The position numbers and the translations under genes were made by a program. Of a DNA stretch of 64,000 nucleotides, positions 25,092 to 35,275 are shown in pieces. The stretch spans positions 400,001 through 464,000 of the forward strand of contig JBAHVR010000282.1 of the NCBI GenBank assembly GCA_036898135.1, given 5' to 3'. The notes beneath the pieces are model-generated. The model had not been told where the DNA came from. It worked only from the letters and a program-made list of their open reading frames with translations, and did no database searches. Each line of letters begins with the position of its first letter. Within the stretch, counting starts at the first letter, position 1. The stretch comes from Oncomelania hupensis. Taxonomy: Eukaryota > Mollusca > Gastropoda > Littorinimorpha > Pomatiopsidae.

Positions 25092-25754
25092 ACGACCTCC
25101 GAGTTACGGGATAGGATATAATAGGATATATTATTGCACAGCGGCTAATTGCCTTTTCTGTATGTACCAACTGTGATTCATCAAACTGTCAGTATGAATA
25201 AAAGCATTAGATATTACACGTAGCTTATGTCGTGTACATTTTCACTTCATTTCAAAGACTACAGTATCGACTTCGGGTGGACTGGAGGTTAGCGAGCGCT
25301 CCTCCGCCCGTCGACGCTTATCTCTAGTTGCAACGGTACTGGCATCCAGTGCCAGCTTGTGCATAGACCCACCTCCCACATCTAACGAGGTAGTGTGATT
25401 TTTTATGATAATTTTTGGGCCCGGTCAAGTGTTTACCAGCTCTGACTTGACGTTGTCAAACTGGTGTGTAGAGAGAGAGAGAGAGAGACGATCGGACTTG
25501 ATTATCAGTATTAGAATATCCGTATGAAAGAATTAGAGTGAAAGTGTGATATAAATATTGTTATTTCTTTATATAAAGTTGAGAACGTGGAACGTATATT
25601 TTGTGTTGGTGTTTGCCTGTGTTGAGAAGAGTCCGTACGTCTGTGGTAGTTAACAGAGACTTGCACACACGCTTATTTCGATCTAGGATTCAATTTTATT
25701 TCGCATGCACTCAAATATTGTAAACAGGCACCCACATTAAAATATCTATCCGTT
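25092..25754 (+). repeat. unclassified repeat, LTR-like candidate
   Basis: Begins CTACGACCTCCGAGTTACGG followed by GATAGGATA, which recurs at 29882 (CTACGACCTCTGAGTTACGG). It ends next to a decayed zinc finger. It may be an LTR or another insertion into the zinc-finger array, but ends and duplications were not resolved. Confidence 0.3.
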
Positions 25755-26287
25755 ACATCTGGTATCAAAATGTGTTGCTTCAAAACGTCAGCCACAGAGA
25801 ACGACTTAATACAAAATCACAAACATGATTTTTCTCTTCTGAACAAGCTAAAAGAAAAGATTTTTTTTAAACGTCAAACACATAAATTTTTGTGTCCAGA
25901 ATGTGTTAACTTGTGTTTCTTCAAATCGCTAACCAAAGTGAAAGCTTTATTACAAGCCTCACACACATGATTCTTCTCTCCTGTATGTATAAGCTTATGT
26001 ACCATCAAACAGCCAGCTCTAGTGAAAGGTTTATTACAAACATCACACATTGTGTCCAGAATGTTTAAGCATATGTACCTTCAAAAGGCCAGCCTGAGTG
26101 AAAGCTTTATTACAAACATCACACACATGATTCTTCTCTCCTGCATGTATAAGCTTATGTTCCTTCAAACTGCCAGCCTGAGTGAAAGCTTTATTACAAA
26201 CATCACACACATGATTCTTCTCTCCTGTATGTATAAGCTTATGGAGCTTCAAATTGCCAGCCTCAGAGAAAGCTTTCTTACAAACAT
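25755..26287 (-). pseudogene. out-of-frame continuation of the zinc-finger array (5-6 fingers)
   Basis: After the +1 frameshift that ends the main exon, the array continues. Three fingers lie in the frame 26043-26287 (CDVCKKAFSEAGNLKLH, CDVCNKAFTQAGSLKEH, CDVCNKAFTQAGLLKVH). A second frameshift at about 26048 (HSGHNV-stop) is followed by two more, CDVCNKPFTRAGCLMVH and CEACNKAFTLVSDLKKH, ending at a stop at about 25880. A further finger at 25755-25860 is decayed. If the first frameshift is real, this is untranslated; if it is an assembly error, the protein had about 18-20 fingers. Confidence 0.75.
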
Positions 26288-27726
26288 CACACACATGATT
26301 CTTCTCCTCCTGTATGTATAAGCTTATGTCTATTCAAAAGGCCAGCAAGAGTGAAAGCTTTATTACAAACATCACACACATGATTCTTCTCTCCTGTATG
26401 TATAAGCTTATGTCTATTCAAATGGCCAGCAAGAGTGAAAGCTTTATTACAAACATCACACACATGATTCTTCTCTCCTGTATGTATAAGCTTATGTTTC
26501 TTCAAATGGCCAGCAAGAGTGAAAGCTTTATTACAAACATCACACACATGATTCTGCCCTCCTGTATGTATAAGCTTATGTTTCTTCAAATGGCTAGCAA
26601 GAGTGAAAGCTTTATTACAAACATCACAAACGTGATTCTTCTCTCCTGCATGTATAAGCATATGGACCTTCAAATTTCCAGCCAGAGTGAAAGCTTTACT
26701 ACAAACATCACACACATGATTCTTCTTTCCTGTATGTATAAGCTTATGGACCTTCAAATTTCGAGCCTGAGTGAAAGCTTTATTACAAACATCACACACA
26801 TGATTCTTCTCTCCTGCATGTATAAGCTTATGTCTCTTCAAATCACCAGCCAGAGTGAAAGCTTTATTACAAACATCACACACATGATTCTTCTCTCCTG
26901 CATGTATAAGCTTATGTCTATTCAAATGGCCAGCCTGAGTGAAAGCTTTATTACAAACATCACACACATGATTCTTCTCTCCTGCATGTATAAGCTTATG
27001 TCTATTCAAATGGCCAGCCTGAGTGAAAGCTTTATTACAAACATCACACACACGATTCTTCTCTCCTGTATGCATAAGCTTATGGACCTTCAAATTGCCA
27101 GCCTTAGGGAAAGTTTTCTTACAAACATCACACACATGATTCTTCTCTCCTGTATGTATAAGCTTATGTAACTTCAAACTGCCAGCCTCAGTGAAAGCTT
27201 TATTACAAACATCACAAACGTGATTCTTCTCTCCTGAATGTATAAGCTTATGTCTCTTCAAATCACCAGCCAGAGTGAAAGCTTTATTACAAACATCACA
27301 CACATGATTCTTCTCTCCTGTATGTATAAGCTTATGTCTATTCAAATGGCCAGCAAGAGTGAAAGCTTTATTACAAACATCACACACATGATTCTTCTCT
27401 CCTGTATGTATAAGCTTATGTTTCTTCAAATGGCCAGCAAGAGTGAAAGCTTTATTACAAACATCACACACATGATTCTTCTCTCCTGTATGTATAAGCT
27501 TATGTTCCTTCAAATGGCCAGCAAGAGTGAAAGCTTTATTACAAACATCACACACAAGTTTCTTTTGCTCTCCGGTCTTCTGTTGCTCCTTTGTCTCTCT
27601 TCTACACTCATGATCTGTGAGACTGACTTCACTGTGGGGATTGACCGAGGCAGAAGAGAACTTGACCAACAATGACTGTGGTGTTGAGTTGACAGTAAGC
27701 AGTTGTGTAGCACATGCATTTGGAAT
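26288..27726 (-). CDS. C2H2 poly-zinc-finger exon (15 fingers), 3' exon of a ZNF gene
   Basis: Likely a nuclear DNA-binding protein. The exon starts after a clear acceptor (pyrimidine tract then CAG, exon first base 27726) in phase 0 with IPNACATQLLTVNS. About 65 residues of linker follow and then 15 near-identical C2H2 fingers, C-x2-C-x12-H-x3-H, joined by HTGEKNH-type linkers. Helix positions -1, 3 and 6 vary (L/Q/E/K; H/D/S/N/L; E/K/R/L/V) while position 2 is almost always G, so specificity differs mainly through three residues per finger. The last finger runs into HTGGEESCV and a stop because one extra base is present in the CTCTCC linker (about 26300). Fingers are highly alike at DNA level, which suggests recent tandem expansion. 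The phase fits the exon at 35094-35173. The first ATG of the open frame (27780) lies in the intron and is not the start. Confidence 0.85.
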
Positions 27727-27780
27727 CTGAAAAAGAAAACCAAGATTTACCAAAAATATTATCATCATCATCATCATCAA

Positions 27781-27830
27781 AGTGGGCCTAATTCGGCTCT
27801 TTGCAGTCTGCTGGATCCTATAAACAATGA
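27781..27830 (+). mobile_element. retroposon R tail variant
   Basis: AATTCGGCTCTTTGCAGTC and TGCTGGATCCTATAAACAATG match the family R 3' end variant. Only about 50 bp, so 5'-truncated. Confidence 0.5.
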
Positions 27831-28054
27831 CTAACTAATATTTAGAATTTTTGTATTAATATAATTGATTATCATTATTATACCATCATCACAACAACAA
27901 TGTGTTGAGTTTCTTGATAATAGTTAAAATAAACCTACTTCAATCCTGACAATTACGAGGATATATTAATTTGCAATAACAACCAGAGTGTCGCGAACCT
28001 CTATTGATTTTGCATTTCGGGTGCCTATGATGTGGAATAATTACTTTATAGCTA

Positions 28055-28195
28055 ATCACTCGATAGTATGGCCACGTCACCAGATCATCAGGTCTTGCAA
28101 AGACCATCCTGCAAGGCACAGTGCAAGGAGGTAGAAGAAGAGGGAGACCGAAAAAGAGGTGGGAGGACAACATTCGAGAATGGACTGGTATAGTT
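28055..28195 (+). pseudogene. RTE-type LINE C-terminal fragment
   Basis: The + strand reads GHVTRSSGLAKTILQGTVQG and then GGRRRGRPKKRWEDNIREWTG. This arginine-rich block with RWEDNI-x-EWTG is the usual C-terminus of RTE-clade ORF2 proteins. RT and endonuclease are absent here. Other pieces of an RTE element lie at 37470-38364 and 40566-40860. The fragment is followed directly by retroposon R copy 3. Confidence 0.75.
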
Positions 28196-28885
28196 ATTCA
28201 TTGCTTACAGGGTCCAGCGGACTGCAAAGAGCCGAATCAGGACCACAAAATCAAGATCACTACTTCACGGAAAGAGGACTCACCCCTCATCCGCATAAAA
28301 GATCTGCCGAAACAACCCTAGTGGCAACACTAAAGGCACTCCACCAGCCGGTCACTTTACAATAAAGACATCCCACGCAGGGGACGCTGAGGCTACAATA
28401 TACTCTAATTTATCGAACCCCCGTTTACAAAAACAAAATAGAACACAAGCATCATTATAAAATATCAGCACAACACATCTATATAAAATGCATACATTGC
28501 TAAATAATATCATAGGAAGCCCTAGTGACCCCTGGCAAAAAGCGTCCAATATTCCCAAGCTGATCCAACAGACCTCACACACAAATAAGGAGTTTTTGTC
28601 CCGGAAGATTTATCAAGAAAAAATGAAAAAAGGTAGAAGACTGGTCTACATTACATTGTTATTGCTTTAGGTCCAGCGGACTCTTCCGAGCCAAATCAGG
28701 ACCAAGCAGAAGAAGACTGGTCTAGCAAAGAATAAGATAGTATAGCAGATTGATAGAACATAGCAGGAATGAGAAAGAACTAATGAGAAAGACAGTGACA
28801 GTGGGAATTTAAAGCACTAAATTTCCAGAAAGTGGGGATACTATTTATACTAAAACCCCCGGCAGCCCAATGGAGGGAATGGACT
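28196..28885 (-). mobile_element. retroposon family R, copy 3, with nested truncated copy
   Basis: Reverse-strand copy from GGGTCCAGCGGACTGCAAAG to ACTAAAACCCCCGGCAGCCC. It carries the same TATA-like TATTTATACT patch (minus strand TATAAATA). It contains a second, 62-bp family R fragment at 28649-28710. Confidence 0.75.
28649..28710 (-). mobile_element. 62-bp truncated retroposon R with 14-bp TSD
   Basis: The insert carries only the family R 3' end and its TAATG tail. It is flanked by perfect direct repeats AGAAGACTGGTCTA (28635-28648 and 28711-28724). This fixes the 3' end and sense direction of the family and shows that it moves by target-primed reverse transcription. Confidence 0.85.
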
Positions 28886-28929
28886 GGTTTGACACTGAGC
28901 GAAACAATCAAGGTTGCCGAGGACAGGGA

Positions 28930-29405
28930 AAGATAAGATAAGACAACTTTATTATCTTTTACAAAACATTACATTGTGGTGTACAATTACAATCAATAAG
29001 GAATAAATATCACAATAATAATAACAACAATCATAATGACAATGAGGAGAAAACTGCAGTCACACATGAATATAATTACACTTATGCATGCTAACATTAA
29101 ACGACAGCAAATGTTAAATAAAATTGTTTTGGGCAAACACACACTCACACACATACGCCCCCCACCATCCCCGCCACACACACATGTCATTTATTAAGTA
29201 ATGAGACAGCCTTTGGGATAAAACTGTTTTTCGTTCTGAGAGTTCTGACCCTTGGTGTTTGGTAGCGCCTTCCAAAAGGCAGGAGCTGGAAGTGGTGCGC
29301 AAGCACATGAGTGCTATCCAGCACAATGCAACTGGCTTTCCGCACCACACGCCTTTCATACAACACCTGCAGACTCTCTTGTTTCACTCCCACAAGCTTT
29401 TCCCA
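28930..29405 (-). pseudogene. LINE C-terminus and 3' UTR, 5'-truncated
   Basis: The minus-strand frame 29195-29360 reads ASCIVLDSTHVLAHHFQLLP, FGRRYQTPRVRT and SFIPKAVSLLNK then a stop. This is the same C-terminal module as LLPSGRRFRSFRSHTSRF in the LINE at 20182. About 250 bp of 3' UTR follow, with AATAAAG and a TTATCTTATCTT tail at about 28935-28960. RT core is absent. Confidence 0.7.
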
Positions 29406-29439
29406 GACAGAAAAGAGGGAAAGATAAGGAATAAATAAG

Positions 29440-29835
29440 GAATGGTAGCTGCTTCGGCTTGCAGATCTGAAAGTCACGGGTTCAAGCTCTGGCCGGGCCA
29501 TTGTGTTGTGTCCCTGGGAAAGACACTTTACTCCTGTTTTCCTACTCCTTCGGATGAGAGTATAAACCGAGGTCTAGTCTGTGTCGCATACATTCCATCA
29601 TAACGGACTTTAAAGATCCTGACGCTCATGTCCTAGACGGGTGAGTGCCGGTGACAAGAACACACCCAGCATGCACCTAGGTCCTTCTCCCCCATCCCTG
29701 GCTGCCCAGGATTGTGCTCAGTTGTACGGGCGTCAAACCATGCGCCCAAAGGCTGCGGGTGGGCGTCTCGAGTTAGATCCTGTATCGGCCAGCACCTTGA
29801 GCTGGTAAAGCGCTATATAAGAAGGATTAAATAAA
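29440..29835 (+). mobile_element. SINE family S, copy 3, near complete
   Basis: The tRNA-like part is best preserved here: AGTCACGGGTTCAAGCTCTG includes a B box. Then TCCCTGGGAAAGACACTTTA, the conserved CTCCTTCGGATGAGAGTAT core, the CTCATGTCCTAGACGGGTG block and GAGCTGGTAAAGCGCTATAT. It ends in an AAATAAATAAAG tail. GGGAAAGACACTTTA resembles the central domains of known metazoan SINE superfamilies, but I cannot say which. Confidence 0.75.
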
Positions 29836-29875
29836 TAAAGAAAGATGGAGTATGCTGGTTAAACGATCATCTGTG

Positions 29876-30330
29876 GTGCCCCTACGACCTCTGAGTTACG
29901 GGATAGGATAGGATAGGATAGTCACTCTTCTGTTGCAAATAACAGTTTTCGTTAGTTTTCGTCTTGCACGTGTAGTTGGTTGGCGTTATGTATGAATCTG
30001 ATTAGATGTTCTCATACGGTTCAAAAATCCATAATTGTATTGGCAGTTAGACTTTAGATGTTTTGTTTTGAGATCTCAACAAGTAACATCGTATTGATGT
30101 TCATTGGTGTGGCGACAGAATTGGTACCCAGAATGGGATCAACAAGTTGTTGTGTATACGTTACATGTATAGATGTTCTCATACGGTTCAAAAATCCATA
30201 ATTGTATTGGCAGTTAGACTTTAGATGTTTTGTTTTGAGATCTCAAGTAACATCGTACTGATGTTCATTGGTGTGGCGACAGAATTGGTACCCAGAATGG
30301 GATCAACAAGTTGTGTATACGTTACATGTA
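29876..30330 (+). repeat. ~165-bp tandem duplication with PBS-like motif
   Basis: TAGATGTTCTCATACGGTTC begins two head-to-tail units (30011-30170 and 30171-30330). Each contains TGGTACCCAGAATGGGATC, whose complement reads like the last bases of a tRNA (CCCAT, TCTGGGT, A, CCA). That would fit the primer-binding site of an LTR element, with the region from 29876 as LTR. The CTACGACCTC motif at 29882 is shared with 25094. Confidence 0.4.
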
Positions 30331-31212
30331 CAGTACTCCTCTCTTAAGGTGACCCCCCACGGGACCAAATTTTTGTTTGATCTTATCCGAGGGGCACCCT
30401 AAACAGTCCTCTGATAAGATCAACTACCAGTACAAAACTTGATCTTATACGAGGTGCTAAATTTTTGTGTGGTGTGACAGTTGTGTGTGTGTGTGCGTGT
30501 GTGTACATGTGTGCACGTATGCATTACTGTATATGTATTTTTTGTGCATGTGTATGATGCATAAGCACACACTCAAACGAACGGATGCAAGCACGCATAC
30601 ACATACACACATTCTCACACACACACAAACACATTGACGCGCGCGCACGCACGCAAATGAGAATAAAAAATAAAAAGTATGCACCAAGACAGTTACTGGG
30701 TGTATTTGCAGAAAACCTTACACAAGTTTAACGAATTGTTCACTTTGTCTACGTCACGGCACATGCTTTATCGCTAGTGAATGAAGTCAATTCAGGGTAA
30801 GGTCCACTGTGGCAATATGTCCCGCTAGGAGGGGACACGGCAGATCACAGTTACAACTGTCTACACCGCCCATGGGTCGCACTCTGTCAAAGTGGTTCCC
30901 GTGTATATTGCAGAGTGTCGCATAACGCGGATGCTGGCTGGACGTGACAGGTGTTCTGGGATGGAATTCCATTTCAAAACAGGAAGTGACCTCATAAATT
31001 ACGTCATCTGTGACATCAATTTCTCTTAAGCAGTAGTCTCCTCCATTTGGGAACCAAAACGGGGTTGACGTTATCCGAGGTTTTCCCTTATGCGAGGTGA
31101 AGCTAAGCGAGGAATTCTAAATGGTACAAAGGTGTTTGGCCGGGACGAACAACCTGATTGATCTTATCCGCGTTGTGACCTTAAACGGTAGTGACGTTAA
31201 AAGAGGAGTACT
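30331..31212. mobile_element. Tigger/pogo-like MITE with TA duplication
   Basis: Left end CAGTACTCCTCTCTTAAGGT (30331) and reversed right end AGTACTCCTCTTTTAACGTC (ending 31212) are inverted repeats flanked by TA (30329-30330, 31213-31214). Several subterminal copies of GATCTTATCCGAGG / TTATGCGAGG are present. A GT/CA-rich microsatellite (30479-30660) lies inside. No transposase frame. Confidence 0.65.
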
Positions 31213-31298
31213 TATGTCTAGAAATAGTTGGAATATCCAGTCACCAGGGAAAGTTCTTATTCCTTGTATCGAATGTTTGTCTCGGTGTGTGCATTATG

Positions 31299-31299
<1 letters not shown>

Positions 31300-31367
<68 letters not shown>

Positions 31368-31432
31368 TGAGAAAGAGAGAAAGAGAGAGAAAGAGTGAGA
31401 GAGAGAGAAAGAGAGAGAGAGGAGAGGTGAGG
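31300..31432. repeat. (GA)n microsatellite
   Basis: GA tract with GAAAGAGTGAGA variants in its second half. Confidence 0.9.
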
Positions 31433-32365
31433 TAGAGTGTGGTGGAATTAATGGTAGTTGTTGCATTCATCGAAATTGCTTCAATCATCTAGTTCATTAT
31501 TTTATGGTTCGCATTTCAAGCCTAAATTTAACGTGATTATGAAAAAAGAAACCATGCAAATAACTCGTTGACACTACATCTAATAGTGGCCATGTAGGCA
31601 TGTGTCTGTGTTTCTGTCCAGGGACAAGGCGCTGATGGACACAAGGGTGTTGCGGATGTCTGGGTGGAGAGTTTCTTCATGTCCCTATTCCCAGTCCACC
31701 CTATGTATTGAGTACCCAACCTTTAATGGACTGATGATCCTTTCTGCATTTTCCCCAAAATATCCTCACGAATAGTTGCCCACGAGCCATTGGGCTTAGA
31801 GGTCGGTCATGTTTGAGTGACGTTGAGAGCTCTGCGATTGCATCATAGTCGATGACATCTCATGCAATTTTAACGAGAGTGAGTTTGCAACGTCTTCTTT
31901 CAGCTACGCATTGTAAGTACTCTACTGGTGATCCACAAAGGCTAACAGGGTAGAGAATAAGAAAGGATTGTCATCCCTTTTCGCTTAAATCGCCGCTTCA
32001 TGTTAATCATCATTGCAGTCTTCATCGTGGTTCATCGGTCGTCTAGGTCGACATTACTGTCAGAAATAATTTGAAGCCAACGACGCTGTAGTTACTTTGT
32101 GAGAGCAGAGTTCCAACCCTTTGTAGTAGCGTCAAGGAAGGCTAATCTCATCATCATCATCATAGTAGGCATCTTCTTCATCATCACCATCACACACATC
32201 ATCGCCTTCATCATCATCATCATCGTCAAGGTCAGCGATTACATCACCATCTCCATTTTGACTTTGTATGTTAATCAATATCTGTTGAATGAGCGATTGT
32301 CTGTTCATAAGTAAAATTTGTTTCACATTTAATATTGTGTTTGCGTCAAATTTATCAAAATTCCT
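31433..32365. other. no gene; (ATC)n tract at 32148-32227
   Basis: Nothing recognised apart from interrupted ATC trinucleotides, which give a false Asp-rich ORF on the minus strand. Confidence 0.45.
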
Positions 32366-32372
32366 TATGTTC

Positions 32373-33118
32373 AGACCTGTTCACCCCTACCAATGCCAGT
32401 CAGGAGTAAGCTGACTGTCTGTCAGGAGTTTCATCTGTCTGTCAGGAGTACAGTACTGGAATACATTTTTTGAGAGATTGAGAAAACAGAAAACAAAAAG
32501 ACAGTTAAAATTACTACAAAACACACCAAAAAGTAAATTGAAAAAGCATTCACTTATTTATTGCTTTAGCAATAAACGAGCTTATTGTGCGTTGGTTAGC
32601 CTGCTCTTGTTGCAAATGCTTGTGTCTACCACAGTTCACGTGCCTTTCAATGTAATTTCTACCACCGTGCGCAACGCTGAAGTCAAGTTTGCAAATTTTG
32701 CAGTAAGCATAGTTTTCAGATCTTTCGGAGCTCGTTAAGCACTTATGCAGTTTTGAATAAGAAGCATTCCACTTCTGCGTATGAAGCATCTTCTTTTTTG
32801 GGTGGTGTTTGTCCACCATCTTCTGCGTTTTTTTCTTTTCGGCATCGCGAACAGACTGGTCACTTTGAAAACATGCACAAATGCTCAATCACACACGAAA
32901 CAAAGTGTGAGAGCCGGAAATCGAAACTTGTACAGGAAATTCCAGTTTTTGTCTTATTACGAAAAACTTAAAAAACGGAAGTCTTACTACTGAAAAAAAT
33001 TTTTTTTTTTTTTCCATCGTTCGCGTTTGAAACCGGAGTTTTTGTTCTCAAAACGGATAAGCGGATTTTTACAGTCAAAACGGAGAAAATCCGTTCAAAC
33101 CGGAGGAGTGAACAGCTC
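32373..33118 (-). mobile_element. hAT-like element, 746 bp
   Basis: Ends AGACCTGTTCACCCCT (left) and GAGCTGTTCACTCCT (right, reversed) are imperfect inverted repeats. TATGTTC stands on both sides (32366-32372, 33119-33125), 7 bp perfect and 8 bp with one mismatch. CCGGTTT / AAACGG motifs are repeated at the right end. The interior encodes a BED-like finger. Confidence 0.65.
32550..32888 (-). pseudogene. BED/ZMYM-like zinc-finger fragment of a hAT transposase
   Basis: The 112-aa frame reads KWNASYSKLHKCLTSSERSE, then YAYCKICKLDFSVAHGGRN with a C-x2-C pair, YIERHVNCGRHKHLQQ with two histidines (H-x6-H), and QRTISSFI. This is the N-terminal DNA-binding finger of hAT-type transposases and their domesticated relatives. 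The dimerisation and catalytic regions are missing. Its position inside hAT-like ends fits a deletion derivative. Confidence 0.65.
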
Positions 33119-33125
33119 TATGTTC

Positions 33126-34035
33126 TATGTGTGCCACATGTTTGAGTGATAGATGTGTTTGTTGTGTGTGCCACATGTTTGAGTAATAGATGGTTGTTGT
33201 GCGTGCCACATGTACATGTAGGAGTGATAGACGTGTTTGTTGTGTGTGCCACACGTTTGACTGATAGATGTGTTTGTTGTGTGTGGCACATGTACATGTA
33301 GGAGTGATAGATGTGTTTGTTGTGTGTGCCACACGTTTGAGTGATATGTTTGTTGTGGTTGGCACATGTACATGTAGGAGTGATATATGTGTATGTTGTG
33401 TGTGCCACATGTACATGTAGGAGTGATAGACATGTTTGTGGTGTGTGCCACACGTTTGAGTGATGGATGTGTTTGTTGTGTGTGCCACATGTTGGAGTTA
33501 TAGATGTGTTTGTTGTGTGTGCCACATGTTGGAGTTATAGATGTGTTTGTTGTGTGTGCCACATGTTGGAGTTATAGATGCGATGCGTTTGTTGTGTGTG
33601 CCACATGTTGGAGTTGTAGATGTGTTTGTTGTGTGTGCCACATGTTGGAGTTGTGGATGTGTTTGTTGTGTGAGCCACATCTTTGAGTGATGGATGTGTT
33701 TTTGTGTATGCCACATGTTGGAGTTATAGATGTATTTGTTGTGTGTGCAACATGTTTGAGTAATATATGTGTTTGTTGTGTGTGCCACATGCTGGAGTCA
33801 TAGATGTGTTTGTTGTGTGTGCCACATCTTTGAGTGATGGATGTGTTTTTTCTGTGTGCCACACTGGCTGAAACATGTCAGTGTGTATGTTGTGTGTGCC
33901 ACACTGGCTGAAACATGTCAGTGTGTATGTTGTGTGTGCCACACTGGCTGAAACATGTCAGTGTGTATGTTGTGTGTACCACATGTTTGAGTGATGGACA
34001 TGTTTGTTGTGTGTGCCGCACTGGGGCGAAACATG
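33126..34035. repeat. ~37-bp minisatellite, about 24 units
   Basis: Units of GCCACATGTTTGAGTGATAG plus ATGTGTTTGTTGTGTGT, with variants (ACATGTACATGTAGGAGTG insert; CACTGGCTGAAACATGTCAG form from 33850). The array begins right at the hAT target duplication. Open frames across it are artefacts. Confidence 0.85.
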
Positions 34036-34214
34036 TCAGTGTGTATGTTGCTACAGATCCGTGCTTTAAACCTGATGGGTGATTTGGGGAACAGCGCCTA
34101 CAGTGGTATATCTGGAAAAATTCGTAACCCCAAACATTGAAATCAATAAAATAGAGGCAATCTGTTTCAAGATGAAATGAATCCTACGTTTGGGATTGAG
34201 AACCTCCCCGAAAC

Positions 34215-35092
34215 TTCCAAATAAGACAGGCCATCAGGGAGGCATCATGCTGGACTATTAGCTCAGGCTCCATTGTATAAGTGACATCAAGCTGGACTAT
34301 TAGCTCAGGCTCCATTGAATAAGAGACATCAAGCTGGACTATTAGCTCAGGCTCCATTGTATGAGACATCAAGTTGGACTATTAGCTCAGGCTCCATTGT
34401 ATAAGAGACATCAAGCTGGACTATTAGCTCAGGCTCCATTATATAAGAGACATCAAGTTGGACTATTAGCTCAGGCTCCATTGTATAAGAGACACCAAGC
34501 TGGACTATTAGCTCAGGCTCCATTGTATAAGAGACATCAAGCTGGACTATTAGCTCAGGCTCCATTGTATAAGAGACATCAAGCTGGACTATTAGCTCAG
34601 GCTCCATTGTATATGAGACATCAAGCTGGACTATTAGCTCAGGCTCCATTGTATAAGAGACATCAAGTTGGACTATTAGCTCAGGCTCCATTGTATAAGA
34701 GACATCAAGCTGGACTATTAGCTCAGGCTCCATTGTATAAGAGACATCAAGCTGGACTATTAGCTCAGGCTCCATTGTATACGAGACATAAAGCTGGACT
34801 ATTAGCTCAGGCTCCATTTATAAGAGACATCAAGTTGGACTATTAGCTCAGGCTCCATTGTAAAAGAGGCATCAAGTTGGACTCAAGCTGGACTATTACA
34901 TTACATGATTATTGCAGCTGCACTAGTACCTCAGGCTCCACTGTATAAGAGACATCAAGCTGGACTATCTCAGGCTCCATTGTATAAGAGACATCAAGGT
35001 GGACTATTAGCTAAGGCTCCATTGTATAAGAGACATCAAGCTGGACCATTACTTCAGGACCATTGTATAAGAGACCTTAAGCTGGACTATTA
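34215..35092 (-). repeat. 42-bp minisatellite derived from an exon-intron junction
   Basis: About 20 units. On the minus strand the unit is ATGGAGCCTGAG then CTAATAGTCCAGCTTGATGT and CTCTTATACA. The last copy-like segment adjoins the exon at 35094-35173, which ends ATGGAGCCTGAG followed by GTAATAGTCCAGCTT. The array unit is thus exon end plus donor plus intron start, with donor GT changed to CT. A 42-bp unit keeps the frame: 34347-34817 reads as eleven repeats of MEPELIVQLDVSYT. Whether any of it is translated is unknown; it lies in the intron before the zinc-finger exon. Confidence 0.8.
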
Positions 35093-35093
35093 C

Positions 35094-35173
35094 CTCAGGC
35101 TCCATTGGATGTATATCCACATATCTCTCTGTCTTCACCCATACTGTTTTGGTGTCCAATGGCCCACTGCTTT
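35094..35173 (-). CDS. ZNF gene, exon 3 (80 bp, psi-K-x-E module)
   Basis: Bounded by an acceptor (TTTCTTTGTTACAG) and a donor (GAG then GTAATAG). Entering in phase 1 it reads E-SSGPLDTKTVWVKTERYVD then IHPMEPE and leaves in phase 0, the phase of the zinc-finger exon. VKTE is a psi-K-x-E sumoylation-type motif. Two paralogous exons lie at 42700-42779 and 44045-44117 with the same splice signals. Nothing in it looks catalytic; it is probably part of the acidic N-terminal region of the protein. Confidence 0.6.
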
Positions 35174-35226
35174 CTGTAACAAAGAAATCGGCAAACACAT
35201 CTTGGGTGAGTGCCAGAGTGGATGAT

Positions 35227-35275
35227 AAGATTTGGCTCGGAAGAGTCCGCTGGACCTAAAGCAATAATCATGTAA
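35227..35275 (+). mobile_element. truncated retroposon R copy
   Basis: TTTGGCTCGGAAGAGTCCGC through GGACCTAAAGCAATAA and an ATGTAATT tail: only the 3'-most 45-50 bp of the family. Confidence 0.65.

Noticed and set aside
25745..25770. Primer-binding site TGGTATCAAAATG (initiator-Met-like) after 25752
   Set aside because: The bases can be explained as the end of a decayed zinc finger on the minus strand (LKQHILIP), so the tRNA match is probably chance.
26022..27675. Plus-strand ORFs of SESFITNITHMILLSCMYKLM repeats
   Set aside because: Antisense shadow of the C2H2 zinc-finger array, forced open by its 84-bp periodicity.
33075..33942. Thr/His-rich repeat ORFs (MAHTTNTSITPTC...)
   Set aside because: A ~37-bp minisatellite read in several frames on both strands; no start context, splice sites or unique flanking coding sequence.
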